Source: Mytilus trossulus (Eukaryota; Mollusca; Bivalvia; Mytilida; Mytilidae). From it: a stretch of 64,000 nt of DNA. The DNA lies in the NCBI RefSeq assembly GCF_036588685.1, contig NW_026963296.1:2294001-2358000 (forward strand), in the 5' to 3' direction. Below are positions 1 through 11,870 of this stretch, one piece after another; the stretch's first letter is position 1, and every line of letters starts with the position of its first letter. The notes under the pieces are model-generated. The model saw only the letters and a program-made list of their open reading frames with translations, was not told the origin of the DNA and made no database searches. A program made the position numbers and the translations under genes.

Positions 1-125
1 TCATCTCTGCTACTTCATGGGAACTTCTCTTTCAATGTTATTTGGCTTGCAACAAAACCTGGTTCAACCCACCATATTTTCTTGAAATATCCTGTACCAA
101 GTCAGAAAAATGACAGTTGTTACAG

Positions 126-182
126 ACGAAACATGCGTCTGGCGTAAATAAGAATTTTTTATCCTGGTATCTTTGATGAGTT
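126..182 (+). repeat. R1 fragment
   Basis: ACGAAACATGCGTCTGGCGT followed by ATCCTGGTATCTTTGATGA is the right end of the R1 family. Confidence 0.7.
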
Positions 183-185
183 TAT

Positions 186-715
186 AGTTCGTTTAAGTGT
201 GTGTTGCATTGTCGCTTGTCTTATGTTGCACATTACTATTTCTGTTGTTTCGTTGTTTTACTCTTATAGTTGATTTGTTTCTCTCGATTTTAGTTTTGAA
301 CCCGGATTTGTTTATTCTCAATCGATTTATGACTTTTGAACAGCGATTAACTACTGTAACAGTTGCCTTTACTTTCTAGAATGAAAAATTGTGTCCTCCA
401 TTTTTTTTATTTGTAATCTTTTCCGTCCTGCCTTTTTATTTGTCGCTCTATTCGGTCCTATCTCATTTTTGAAAAGTTGCGCATCCTATCCTTTTTTTAC
501 TCAAAACTCCTGTCCTGCCTTTTTCCTAAATTTCATCCAAGCTCCCAACGCATCCCCTAAAAATCAAATGGTAGCTCCTTTACTCATTATTGAAAACTTT
601 TTTTAACGTAGTACAAGCACACCGGGAAACATTAAATATGAGTAGGGCGACTACTCCATTTTTGACATAAACAGTACTCACAGCCTCCTTTGATAAATTC
701 ATATCAAAATACCAC
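186..715 (+). repeat. Repeat R7, interrupted copy
   Basis: CCCGGATTTGTTTATTCTCAA and ACGTAGTACAAGCACACCGG also occur uninterrupted at 930-1115. In this copy the two parts are separated by the MITE-like fragment 391-603. Minus-strand relatives are at 32360-32545 and 57555-57720. Confidence 0.65.
391..603 (-). mobile_element. MITE-like fragment nested in repeat R7
   Basis: It ends in AAAAATCAAATGGTAGCTCC, the terminal repeat of the family at 18806-19002. It contains pyrimidine blocks (TCCTGCCTTTTT) that are the complement of the purine blocks there. It splits a repeat (R7) that is continuous at 930-1110. Confidence 0.65.
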
Positions 716-929
716 AAGCATTAAGGCGGTTAAGAGAAGATGGAAACATATCATCAACGTAGAAAAAGAGAGAACCAGTTTGAGAGCTATCTAATCGATT
801 CTTTTTCGATTCTTAATTTTTAGTTTATATAGAGGTTATGTCAATGATTCTCAAAAAAAGAGTATTGCTTGCGAGTCAAATTAGAGTCGATAACAATAAA
901 AAAAAATGCTGTTTACTCAGTACGGAAAT

Positions 930-1115
930 CATATCTTTATTCCGGCTTTGTTTCCCTCAATCGAATTATGATTTTCAAACAGCGGTATACTTCTGTTGTC
1001 TTTATTTAACGTAGTACAAGATCACCGGTAAACATTACATATGAGAAATGGTGACTATTCCATTATCGACATAAACAGTACTCACAGCATCCTAGGATAA
1101 AATTATTGATATAGT
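930..1115 (+). repeat. Repeat R7, uninterrupted copy
   Basis: TCCGGCTTTGTTTCCCTCAA, TTTCAAACAGCGGTATACTT, ACGTAGTACAAGATCACCGG and ACATAAACAGTACTCACAGC match 290-700 with the MITE removed. Confidence 0.65.
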
Positions 1116-1816
1116 AACAAGGTATTAACTTGTCGCTGTTAAATATTATTTACAATGTTAATTCTTTGACGACGTCACATAGAAAAACTATTTGCACTCC
1201 TAATGTTTATCTAAGATTATCACCCGTAATGCTTGTATTCTTTGTTCAAATATCTATTTGTTTGTTTAACAATGATGATGTATTTGTTTTGCTTTATAAA
1301 ATGTGGTTTTGCACTATTTGCTTTTAAAACAGAAGTTACCGAAAAATTCCCTAAACTTTTGCATAGATTATAGACTTAATCTACTTGGAAAAATACATGA
1401 TTTTACAAATACAACTTCAAAATATTGAAGTAATCAAATGGAAGCGCAAAATTAAATTAACTGATTGATTGTTTGAGTTTGAACGCTACTCGTAAGCGCT
1501 TCTTATGGTCTGTTTCGTGGCGGCCAGTTTTAAAAGGTGGAAAAAGCCAGAGTTCCCGTAAAAAACACCTACACTCGATAGGAAAACTGACGATCCAAGT
1601 CGATTCGTGTGGACGAGTGGGGTTCGAACTCATTTTGGAGTCGGAGGGTATGAGGATTATTTGAGGATTGATTATTCATTTTTATCAATTGCTACGCATG
1701 CTTTTTTCCGAGATATTTCTTTTAACTTTTGTACAATAACTTTTAAAATATGTTTTCATAAGACTGAAAAACGAGCAATTAGTCTCATAAATAATACTAA
1801 AAATATGTTCACAATT

Positions 1817-1991
1817 CGCCGTTTCAGAATCTAATGCATCCTGGGTAATATTTTCAAAAGCGTACACCAAAGCGTTTTGATTGGTTTGAAACGTTATAAA
1901 CAATGGAAATTCAACCAATGACGTAACGGTAGTTTCACTTTGGGGTACGAACAATGAAATTACCCATGATGCTTTAGATTCTGAAACGGCC
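1817..1991. mobile_element. MITE with ~33-bp terminal inverted repeats
   Basis: The left end GCCGTTTCAGAATCTAATGC is the near-perfect inverse of the right end (ATGCTTTAGATTCTGAAACG). Pairing extends through CCTGGGTAAT against ATTACCCATG. AATT flanks both ends (1813-1816, 1992-1995), a possible target duplication. The element is about 175 bp and has no transposase. The open frames on both strands here are shadows. Confidence 0.8.
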
Positions 1992-4641
1992 AATTAAAGA
2001 TTGTTTGACTTACAACATAATTGCTTCTCAGACTGTTTGTCTCCATTAAATTTAAATTGTGTTGTGCAACAAGTGTGCACGTTTTTTAATTTTTTTTCTA
2101 TTATTAATATGAAGAATTTGAAAACAAAGATTCATTTTAATGAAAATTTTTAACTTTTACAATTTACGTAATGCTCTTCTTTTTTATTGTCTCTGTATAT
2201 AGGAAATAGTTTTCATGTCATAGTTTTCTGCTTACCCTATTATGACAGTTTAAGTGTTGTATTTTATTAGATTTGAGAGTATGATTGTCACGATTTTGTC
2301 CTTATTTGTCCGATTGATAACCTATTGTATAGTTCAAAAAAGATCATTCCAGTGCATTTTATTTCATTTTTATTTTTATTCGAAAGCATGCCGAAACAAT
2401 TTATTGCCATTTTATAATGTTCAAGAGGTGATTGGCCCTACTTTATTTAGATGGGTGTAGTTTTATCCAGTTTACTCCGGTTTACGTTTTTGTAAAATAA
2501 AATACAGTTCATGATGCTGTATGTAGTTGTAGCAACAATAAATCGAGGCATGTGTAGTGTTTCCATTTATCCCATTATGACGAAGTTAATATTAAAAAGT
2601 AAAATCACAAAAATCATGAACTCAAGAGAAAAATCAAATCGGAAAGTCCATAATCACATGGTAAAATCAAATGACAAAATACATCAAAAACGAATGGAAA
2701 TGAACTGTCATATTCTGACTTGGTACAGGCATTTTCAAATGTAGAAAATGGTGGATTAAACCGGGTGTTATAGCGCTAAATCTCTTACGTTGTTGACAGT
2801 TTTATCAAATTGCGTTATATTATTCCTGTTATTATGCTTAAAGAGAGGTCGGATATATCACAGAGAACATCAATCTCATATATCGACGAGAGAAAACAAC
2901 AGTCAATAAACACTATAAGATAAAGACGGAGAAAGAGGGACGAAAGATACCGGAGGGACTGGTACCTATGATGAGTTTTTTTACAACCATATGGTCAATT
3001 CTAAAACTAGTGGAGGTATCTCACCGAGGGCATCCAAACCGGGCCATGCATTAGTCAACACTTCTGTGTTGACGTGAATTTTCATTGATATGGGCATAAT
3101 TATAATACAAGTACTTAAAAAAAAATAGGCGGGATATACCAAAGGGAAAATCGAAACTCATAAGTCGATTCTAAAATGACAAAATCATGTTAAAAAACAA
3201 ATATGGCAAAAAAAATAAGCAACAGTCCTGGGTTGGTTTTTTTTTTGTCAATTCTGTTAACGCGCAGAATGCAGATCGAAACTATTCGGTTGTAGCACTG
3301 TTATACTTTGTTTCTAATGCAATGATTTTAAGCAAATCACTTTTGTGTTAAAGTCATAAGAAACGAGTGACCTGTGAAAAATAATGTTCTTTCTATTTTT
3401 GAACCAATGCATTCAAACATCATAAACTTAGTCTTCAATGCACGATTTTTTTTTCGCATAAATTTCGTATTATCGTCAATTTTTTTTCAATCGGTCAGTG
3501 TTGTTGTGAAAATATGGCAGGTAATAGAAGTTCTTGTTTTGAAGTCGAAGTTTAACGATTGTCACCTGTTTGTCAACAATCGACAAAAAATCAACAAAAA
3601 GCATGGAAATTGAGCACTTGTTTAACATGGAAATTCAGATAATAGTTTATTTTAAGGACATGCATGCGTATTGTGATCACCGGATTTTTAAGAGATGGGT
3701 CACACAGAGGTCAATTTGCCTACGGAAAATATGTCGGGGAATTGCTTCCTGGAAGAAAGCTATTCAATTAAGGTAAACTTCTTCTAAATATAAATAAATC
3801 AAAGAATTTTCTTCAGAAAAAAGTATATATACATAAGTTTTATAATGAAAACTATCCATTGAGTTGTAAAAAAACATATGCATTATTTTTTTTATTTGAG
3901 GTTTCTTATGACTTTAAAAAAGAACATGCCAGCATGGATTCCACTTCATAACCAACTATAAAACAAAGATGTCAATTAAAAGGACGTTTTCGACAACAAT
4001 CCCGTTGGTTTTCAATTATTTCCGTGGTTTTTTTTCTCTTTCAAAACTTTTCAGTGAATTGATTACTGGCTAATTTGTAAACGGTTAAATTGATGTATAA
4101 CTTTGATGGGAGACAGATTAAATATAAATCAAGAAATATAAGTCTTGTAAATATTGACAAAAACAATAGGTTTTTTTATGTGAACAAAAAGAAAACAGTT
4201 TTTTTATTTGTGTGAACACAAATACCAATTTAAAAAAATGAATGTTTAATTTGATATTTAATCGATTTGAATTGAACGTCTCTTTAACCTGATTGTATTA
4301 ATAATAACCTAATCATGTAATGAATGGAATGGTAATGAGAATGTCAATAGTCTGTCTCCAGCGTTTAGTTATGATTCGATTGCAATCAACAATCTCCACT
4401 ACTCTTCTTCTATCTTAGATTTGTGTTTAGAGTTGCGACGAATGGATTTGACGGTAACTGAAATCAATATGAAAATGACACTATTTAAATTTGGTGATTT
4501 TAAGGAATTTCCATGACGTTTTCTTTTTTTTTTGTAATAACTAATAGAATTATAAACAAACGGACTTGTTTTCGTTAAATTTCAATTTTAATTTGCATAA
4601 AGTTTTTCTTCGCAGGAAAAATCCTCCCGAACATTTTTATC
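1992..4641. other. Gene-free stretch
   Basis: AT-rich, with an R3 fragment (2700-2765, minus), the Penelope-like tail fragment at 2930-2975 and an R1 fragment at about 3050-3110 (CAACACTTCTGTGTTGACGT). I see no exon. Confidence 0.5.
2930..2975 (-). mobile_element. Penelope-like tail fragment
   Basis: GAGGGACGAAAGATACCGGA matches the terminal bases of the Penelope-like 3' tail in reverse complement. Only about 45 bp is recognisable. Confidence 0.45.
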
Positions 4642-4945
4642 ACCAGTCTAGTAGTCAGCACATCTATTTTGACATGAATATCCTTATATGGTTATTTTTT
4701 TAAACTAACTGTTTTCAAAAAGTATTAAATATTCGAAAAAATTAAGGATTTTCTTATCCACAAGGAATAGATTACCTAAGTCGTATTTGGCACAACTTTT
4801 ATGGGATCTCAATGCTCTTCAACTTTATACATGTTTTGCGTTTAACTATTTAGATCTGAGCGTCAATGATGCGTCTAATGTAGACGAACGCGCGTCTGGC
4901 GTATCAAATTATAAGCTTGGTACCTCTGATAACCAAGTAAAGTTT
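4642..4945 (+). repeat. R1 element, near full length
   Basis: It runs from CACCAGTCTAGTAGTCAGCA through TCTTCAACTTTATACATG and GAGCGTCAATGATGCGTC to GCGCGTCTGGCGTATCAAAT and TTGGTACCTCTGATAAC. R1 is the most frequent dispersed family in the window (about 12 full or partial copies, both strands). It has no coding content. Confidence 0.8.
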
Positions 4946-5039
4946 AACCGATTTAAAAAAAAACATTGTGCTTGTTTCAGAATCCTACTGCATAATGCTT
5001 TATTTTATATATTTCATGATTGAATAGACTTACTTATTC

Positions 5040-5815
5040 AGAAGGGATATAGCTACGATATTGTTGTCAGGTCATTACAAAATATTTTGGAATTCATATT
5101 GATTCCGTCGTACGATCTTTGCATCAGAATGAACACATGTATTCTAAACCCAGTTGTTGGCATGATACGGGTTATTTTCTTCTCTTACATTTCATGATGG
5201 TATGAACCCTTACAGGACGAGATTGTGCTTGATTTGCATATGATGGAGACTTAATCTTTCAATTATTTTAATTTATGTCTGCAGCTGGCATGTCAGTAAC
5301 TGCAAGTAGTCCTTTTTTAATTTATGTATCATGTCATTTTGCTTAATTTATTCTGTTAAATATTCCGAAATCGGATTCAGCCTTTTTTTACTGTTTTACC
5401 GTGTTTATTACCGTGTGTTTGCTTATTCTACATTTGCTAGAGATGTAGAGGAGGGTTGAAATCTCACTAAACATGTTTAATCCCGCAGTATTTTTGCGTC
5501 TATCCCAAGTCAGGAGCTTCGTGCTTCTGTAAGTCTTTAGAAATAAGAAGATATGGTATAGATTAGGGCCAATGAGACAAGTCTCCATTCAAGTTATTAT
5601 GTTGTTTTTTTAATTTTAGTTCATTTATATGTTTAGGAGTTTGGTGTGACGTCCATTTTCACTGAACTCGTACACATTTGTATTAAGGGACCAGAGGAAG
5701 CCCTTCTCTTGGTGTGGAAGATTCTCGTTATGTTGAAAACCTGTTGGTGGACTTCAGTTGTTTTCTGCTTTTCGGTCGGCTTGTTGTCTCTATGACCCAT
5801 TCTCAATGTTATTTA
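5040..5815 (+). repeat. Repeat R5, plus copy
   Basis: ATTGTGCTTGATTTGCATAT, TGCAAGTAGTCCTTTTTTAA, GAGGAGGGTTGAAATCTCAC, CCCAAGTCAGGAGCTTCGTG and TTGTTGTCTCTATGACCCAT recur in the same order at 51950-52620. Partial copies are at 19235-19530 and 30140-30230. The minus frame here is a shadow. Confidence 0.7.
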
Positions 5816-6737
5816 TAAAATAAATTGTTTAAACCAATTAAAACCATAAAAATTATTCACTTTAATATAAATAGAAGTCCAAGACAAGAAAGTCATCATA
5901 TATATACATGTAACTATATGACAAATAATAATTTTCAAACTTTGGGATCGTTAATTATGTCATTACGGTTCTTCATAAAAAAAAGATGAAAAAAATCGGG
6001 GCCGAAAAACAGTATTATCACCTAACAACGACCAAACTGTGCAAGGATAGATGCATGTGACGTCACAAAATAGACAAATGTCCTCCCACTAAACAAATAT
6101 TATATTACAGTGCATTTTATAAGTCACAGTCTCCGATACATATTAATCAGTCATAGATACTGTTTATAAGCCTACTGACTTACAGAAAAATTAAAAACCC
6201 AAGGGTATAATTAAGTAATTGAGATGGCATATAATCATTTAACTTTCGTGTGACCTATAATTCAAAATATTTACAAATTGAATATAATTGTAACTTAACT
6301 TTTGACACCTTTTAGAAATCGCGTTTGGTTTCGGTTAGAACAGCAAGGTCGTAGTAATTGATAGTAGTTCGACACTTCACTGAGGGTTTAGATAGGCATC
6401 TGTATAAGTATTTCTCCTTGCGTTTTGATACCATGTGTCATATTTAGATATTGTATAAGGTAGGCTGTGTAACTGGTTCGACTTGGAGGTGTACTTATCA
6501 ATGTCAGGAAAACCAAATGTGGTAATAAATTTAAAAGAATTTTAAAAGTAAGAAAGGTCCGAAAAAGTTTTCAAATGTAAAAGAAATTATTCTTTGTTAG
6601 TACTTCTATGTTCTGTTTAATTTGTAAATTCTGTTAAGATGTAGTAAACTAAAAATGAAAACGTTAAGTTTGTGCTTCATTCAGATTCTTCTCAAACACA
6701 GAATAAACATGAAGGGGTAAATCATGAAGATAAGATA
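5816..6737. other. Gene-free stretch
   Basis: AT-rich. I see no exon, RNA gene or recognisable repeat here. Confidence 0.45.
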
Positions 6738-7650
6738 TGAACCAAAAATTGAAAACCAAGTAGAGGGTCAATATGCTGTCTTCAAATCCAAGCAAGCCGT
6801 TGTATCATTTGTCCAGCATTGAAAAGTCCCGAGACTCAAAATAACTTTGAAAAAGCAGTTTATTTTACAGGATTTCCCAATCACAATTTAATTCAGGTGC
6901 AATGTATAACCTATAAGCTGTATTGCTTTTGGTTTGAAATAAACTATTAAACATAAGACAAACAAAGACAAGCACAAACAATAATCCGGACTCAAAAAAA
7001 ATCATTTCGATCAAGGTGTAAACGTTACTATATTAAGTCAAATGAAATTACAGATGATGTTGGAAATGATGCTGTGTAAAAAATATTCAAAGGATCATGC
7101 CATAGTTACCAAACCTAGTAACAGTCAAAATGACAACTGCGTCTTTTAATCTTTCAACATAAGAACACTTTACATTAAGGAATAAATTATATCAGCTACA
7201 TGGCACGAGTTTATGCACTTTATACCCACGTGTACGTTGACGTCACGAAAACGTGTGGTTGCATAAACTCAAACTTTATACATTTTATAATTTTCAAAAT
7301 CTTCTATACATATAGTCTGAATAATTATTAGAACACTTTACATTAATGGATGAATTATATCAGCTACATGGCACGCGTCTATGCACTTTATACCCACGTG
7401 TACGTTTACGTCACGAAACCCATGTGGTGGCATAAACTTGAACTTTATACACTTTTATTATAAACACAAAAATGTATACATGTAGTCTGAAAACATGCAA
7501 GGTTGTTGTTATTAACGCTAAAGTTGAATCGTTTAAATATGATACATTCAAAGAATTTTAAATCTTCATTCATCACGTGTCAAGCCTTTATACTATATCT
7601 TATTATATACTGCAAAGCATATCTGTCACACTAGAATTGAAATAGGTGGG
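6738..7650 (+). repeat. Segmental duplication, copy 1
   Basis: Matching landmarks with copy 2 (8463-9160): GAGGGTCAATATGCTGTCTT, AAAGGATCATGCCATAGTTA, ACATGGCACGCGTCTATGCA, ATGCAAGGTTGTTGTTATTA and ATTATATACTGCAAAGCATA. Copy 1 also holds an internal ~165-bp tandem duplication (AGAACACTTTACATTAA at 7164 and 7330). No open frame is shared, so it seems non-coding. Confidence 0.75.
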
Positions 7651-8127
7651 ATAGGACAAAGATTTGAATTGAAAGGATATTCATGACTTCTTTTCTCAGA
7701 CTTATTGGTTTTTTTGTCCCCTTGGTATCCTCTCATCATTAATAAACCAACATAGTCAAACGAAACGGTACAAAATAAGTGCAGTAAAAGCGAGTAATTT
7801 AAGAAATCTTTTTTACGTTACATGTACCATTATTTCGTTTAATTTTAAAAACAAATTCTTGTCATGGCTTTCTTAGTTTCCCTACGACTTTAAGATGGAT
7901 GACCATTGCTAGAGCTTGTTATAAACATAGTTTATTAACAAATTATCTCTCTCTATATATAGCTACAGTATAAGGGTAAAGACATAAATACGAAATACAC
8001 AAAATATTCAATAATTGGGATAAGGGAACAAGAGCAGTACTCTTATATACATATAATTGCTAGGGCTAAAAGGAAATATCTGATATTTTTGTCTTTAAAC
8101 TCATCATAGAAACCAGGGTTAAAATGT

Positions 8128-8455
8128 TATATTTACGCCAGACGCTCGTTTCGTCTACAAAAGACTCATCAGTGACGCTCGAATCAAAAAGGTTGAAAGG
8201 GCCAAATAAAGGACGAAGTTGAAGAGCATTGAGAACCAAAAACTCCTAAACGTTTTGCCAAATACAGTTGAGGTAAAAAAAAACTTAGTATTTCAAAAAT
8301 TCAAAAGTTTTGTTAACAGTTAACTTATTATTATGACCATATCAATGATAACTCAAGTCAACATAAAAGTCCTGACTACTGGGCTGGTGTTACCCTCGGG
8401 GATATAAATCTCCACCAGCAGTGGCATCGACTCAGTGGTTGTAAATAAACGCATC
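8128..8455 (-). repeat. R1 element, minus copy
   Basis: It starts ATTTACGCCAGACGCTCGTT and passes CTCATCAGTGACGCTCGAAT and GAAGAGCATTGAGAACCAAA. It ends in CCACCAGCAGTGGCATCGAC. It lies between the two copies of the segmental duplication at 6738-7650 and 8463-9160. Confidence 0.8.
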
Positions 8456-8462
8456 TATCAGA

Positions 8463-9160
8463 TAGGAACCAAAGACTGAAAACCATCTCGAGGGTCAATA
8501 TATTGTCTTCAAAACCATTCAAGTGTCTATATCATATGCGCAGCACTAAGGCTTAAAATAACTGTGAAACAAAGAGTTTATCTGACTACATTTGTCATCA
8601 ACACCAAACTTACTGAAAACATTAAGGTGCAATATATAACAAAAAACAAACACAAACAATGTCCCGGACTCAAAAACAAAATCATTTCGAGACAGAAGTA
8701 GATGTTCGTATTAGTCAAAAGAAATGACTGATGCTGTTTGATTTTTTGTCGTGCATTACGTTACATCAAATATTCAAAGGATCATGCCATAGTAGCTTAC
8801 CCTAGTAACAACAAAAATGACAACTACATCGTTTAATATCATAATTGATACTAATTCTATTAGGAATACATTATATCAGCTGCTTGGCACGCGTCTGTGC
8901 ACTTAATACCCACATGTACATTTACATCATGAAAACTTTGTGGTTGCAGAAACTTGAACTTTATACAATTTTATTATAAACACAAGCTTCTATGCATGTT
9001 GTCTGAAAAAATGCAAGGTCGTCGTAATTAACGCTAAAATTGATTCCTTTAAATTTGATACATTCTATAAATTTTAAATCTTCATTCATCCTGTGTCAAA
9101 CCTTTTTATTATATCTTATAATATACTGCATATCATATGCCACACTCGAATTGAAATAAG
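8463..9160 (+). repeat. Segmental duplication, copy 2
   Basis: This copy is shorter and diverged (GAGGGTCAATATATTGTCTT, AAAGGATCATGCCATAGTAG, GCTTGGCACGCGTCTGTGCA, ATGCAAGGTCGTCGTAATTA, ATATACTGCATATCATATGC). It lacks the internal 165-bp duplication of copy 1. An R1 element (8128-8455) sits between the copies. Confidence 0.75.
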
Positions 9161-10799
9161 TGGAATTAAAAACATATTTAAATAGAAAGGATATTCTAGA
9201 CTCTCTTGGTGTCCGTACTGTAATTGGTGCGTTGATAAGGCGTTAGGCGATGTTTTGGTTGTATTTGTCTTGCTCAAACAATGGAAACTAAGATATTATA
9301 GTTCCTCGTCAAATTCAGACTTTAGACATGATGTCACAGCAATTATTTTGTAAAATCAAATTTATTTTTAATTTGAATAGTATAGTAAATCGATTCGATG
9401 TATTGTAAATTAAGAAATGTTTGGGTGCATTCGTTATGCGCTTTTTGAAGAATGGACAATAATACGAGACAAGTTATTGCGATTTCAGAAAAATCTGCAT
9501 ACAGCTGTTTAAGATATCCGAAAATGCTAATTCTTGTTATTGTGATACTCACACAGTAGCATGATTCTTATTAATAAAACAAATCGCTATAATATCGGAA
9601 TTCTTATCTGACTGCTACGTCAGGACAGATGTAATCGACAAACCTCGGCAATTTCCGCTGTTGTTCAATAAGCAGTCATTTGTGCCGAATGGAGAAAATG
9701 AAGGTTCTGCTCCATGTTTGAAAACAGTTAAAATACTACACCAGACGCATACAAATTAGAAGATGCGGTAAGATTGTCAATGAGTTAACTTTTATACCAT
9801 TGACCAAAGTTCGAGAATGTAAACAAATTTACCTCTATTGCGTAAAACCTAAGCCCTTCAACAATGAGGAAAAACATACCGTAAAGTGAGCTTTGAAATG
9901 CTCCGGCATATTGAAATGTGTGGAATGTGTAAAACTGAACGGCCTGATTTACGATAAATACTACAAGTACATTGACATAATTTTTATAAGATTTTTTCAT
10001 ATCTTTGGCATTCTAATTTTGGACTAAAATTTATGAGTTTTAACTCTCCTTGGAACATTTTAATAACAAATTTACAACAACAAAATTCTGTGCTTTGGTC
10101 AGAATCGTTTTTCAGCCTGTAAATGATAAAAACAGTGTGTCCTTCTGTTAATCCTTTAATTGTATTGTTAAATAATAAACTGATTATTTATATAATTAAA
10201 ACCTATACAATGTATACTTTTCAACACATTTTTTTCAAAGTGGTAATTTCCAATCTAACAATTACTACTATTTTTATCTGGAAATAGGCCTTCAATCTGG
10301 AGATCTTACACCGAATACCCCAGTGACTTAACTTTGATTTTTAACCACTGAAAGTATTTAAAGCTGATTAAATATGTTGTAATTTTAAATAGTTTTTAAT
10401 TAAGTCAATTATATTCGTAATACTACTACCACAGACATCTTCAAGGGCAAAAAAGTCATGTTGATATTGGCCCACGGTACAAGTTAGAATAATTCTGTTG
10501 TGTTTACTATTAACAGTACAAATGTTCTTAGATCAAATCATCGAATAAATGTCTCCGAGAAAAAAACAAAGCTGACAGGGTGATGATTCTAAGTACAATA
10601 AAAAAAAATATGACAAAAGAGTCATTTTATCTTGGCCAACGGTACATAAATTTACAGTACTTTTAGTCATTTGGTCTCGTATGGAGAGTTGTTTCATTAG
10701 CAACCATACCATATTTTCTTTTTCTATTAGACTAATTACAGAAATTGTAGAACAAGCCTGACAAGCTACATATTCAATATAACAAGTGTTTATATTATA
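9161..10799. other. Gene-free stretch with one weak hydrophobic frame
   Basis: No supported gene. A hydrophobic minus-strand frame at 9785-10012 has splice-like borders but no recognised family (see rejected items). The R4 words GGAGAGTTGTTTCATTAGCAAC occur at about 10683-10705. Confidence 0.45.
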
Positions 10800-11870
10800 T
10801 AAGATATTATATAAATTACACATATAGCTGAGAGGGTGATAGAGCAGATTGTTACCCCGAGAAAACATTGTCAACTGAGGCGAAGCCGAGGTTGACAATG
10901 TTTTTTCGAGGGGTAACAATCTGCTCTATCATCCTCTCAGATATGTGTTATTTAATTTATTATACTGAATGTTTTGTTATTACTGTCGATCAAATTTAAA
11001 ATTCTATGTAATAAACTGACATCTTCGATACTTAACCATCCGTATTTAATAAAGCGCACACTTGATCAAACGTCTCCGTGAAGGGTAATAGAGTATTTGC
11101 CATAGGATAGAGTCGTATTTAATAAAGCGAACACTTGATCAAGCGTCTCCATGAAGGGCAATAGAGTAAATTGACACCCTCGTATTAGCCAATCAAAATC
11201 TGGCATTTTGACATGAAGTATAATAATTGTTTTTATTATACTTCATGTCAAAATGCAAGATTTTGATTGGCTAATACGAGGGTGTCAATTTACTTTATTA
11301 TACTTCACCTTAAAATGCCATATTTTGATTGGCTAAGACGAGGGTGTCAATTTACTCTATCACATGGCTGAGCGGGTGACAATTATTTTTAATGTTACCC
11401 TCTCGTCTAGACCTCTCAGCTATGTTTTATTTATATACTATTACCCTTCATGGAGACGCTTGATCAAGTGTGCGCTTTATTAAATACGACTCTATCCTAT
11501 GACAAATACTCTATCACCCTTCACAGAGACGCTTGATCAAGTGTGCGCTTTATTAAATACGACTCTATCCTATGGCAAATACTCTATTACCCTTCACGGA
11601 GACGTTGATCAAGTGTGCGCTTTATTAAATACGGATGGTTATGTACAAGATATCACAGTTTATTACTTTGAATTTTAAAAAATCGACAGTAATAACCGAA
11701 CATTCAGTATAATAAATTAAATAACACATAGCTGAGAGGGTGATAGAGCAGATTGGTACCCCGAGAAAACATTGTCAACCGCGGCGAAGCCAAGGTTGAC
11801 AATGCCTTTTCGAGGGGTTCCAATCTGCTCTATCACCCTCTCAGCTATGTGTTATTTATATATTATTGTG
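10800..11870. repeat. Compound foldback element, about 1.07 kb
   Basis: Two copies of a ~145-bp hairpin element (10813-10955 and 11725-11866; GAGAGGGTGATAGAGCAGAT with core GGCGAAGCC) form the outer ends. Inside, an inverted repeat pairs 10956-11165 with 11430-11720. Each arm contains 66-74-bp tandem units (TTTAATAAAGCGCACACTTG): two on the left and three on the right. A further palindrome (AGTATAATAATTGTTTTTATTATACT core) is centred near 11225, with a partial repeat at 11295-11365. The whole region could fold into a large branched structure. No coding content. Confidence 0.85.

Noticed and set aside
1685-1993. 102-residue minus-strand frame
   Set aside because: It overlaps a MITE with inverted ends; its sequence reflects the inverted repeats.
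9785-10012. Hydrophobic minus-strand frame with a possible acceptor (AATTAG before 10012) and donor-like GTATGT (from 9879)
   Set aside because: It could be a membrane-segment exon, but no family is recognised, AT-rich DNA often yields such frames, and no neighbouring exon was found.
10533-10919. 128-residue minus-strand frame
   Set aside because: It runs into the foldback hairpin at 10813-10955 and contains R4 words; no domain.
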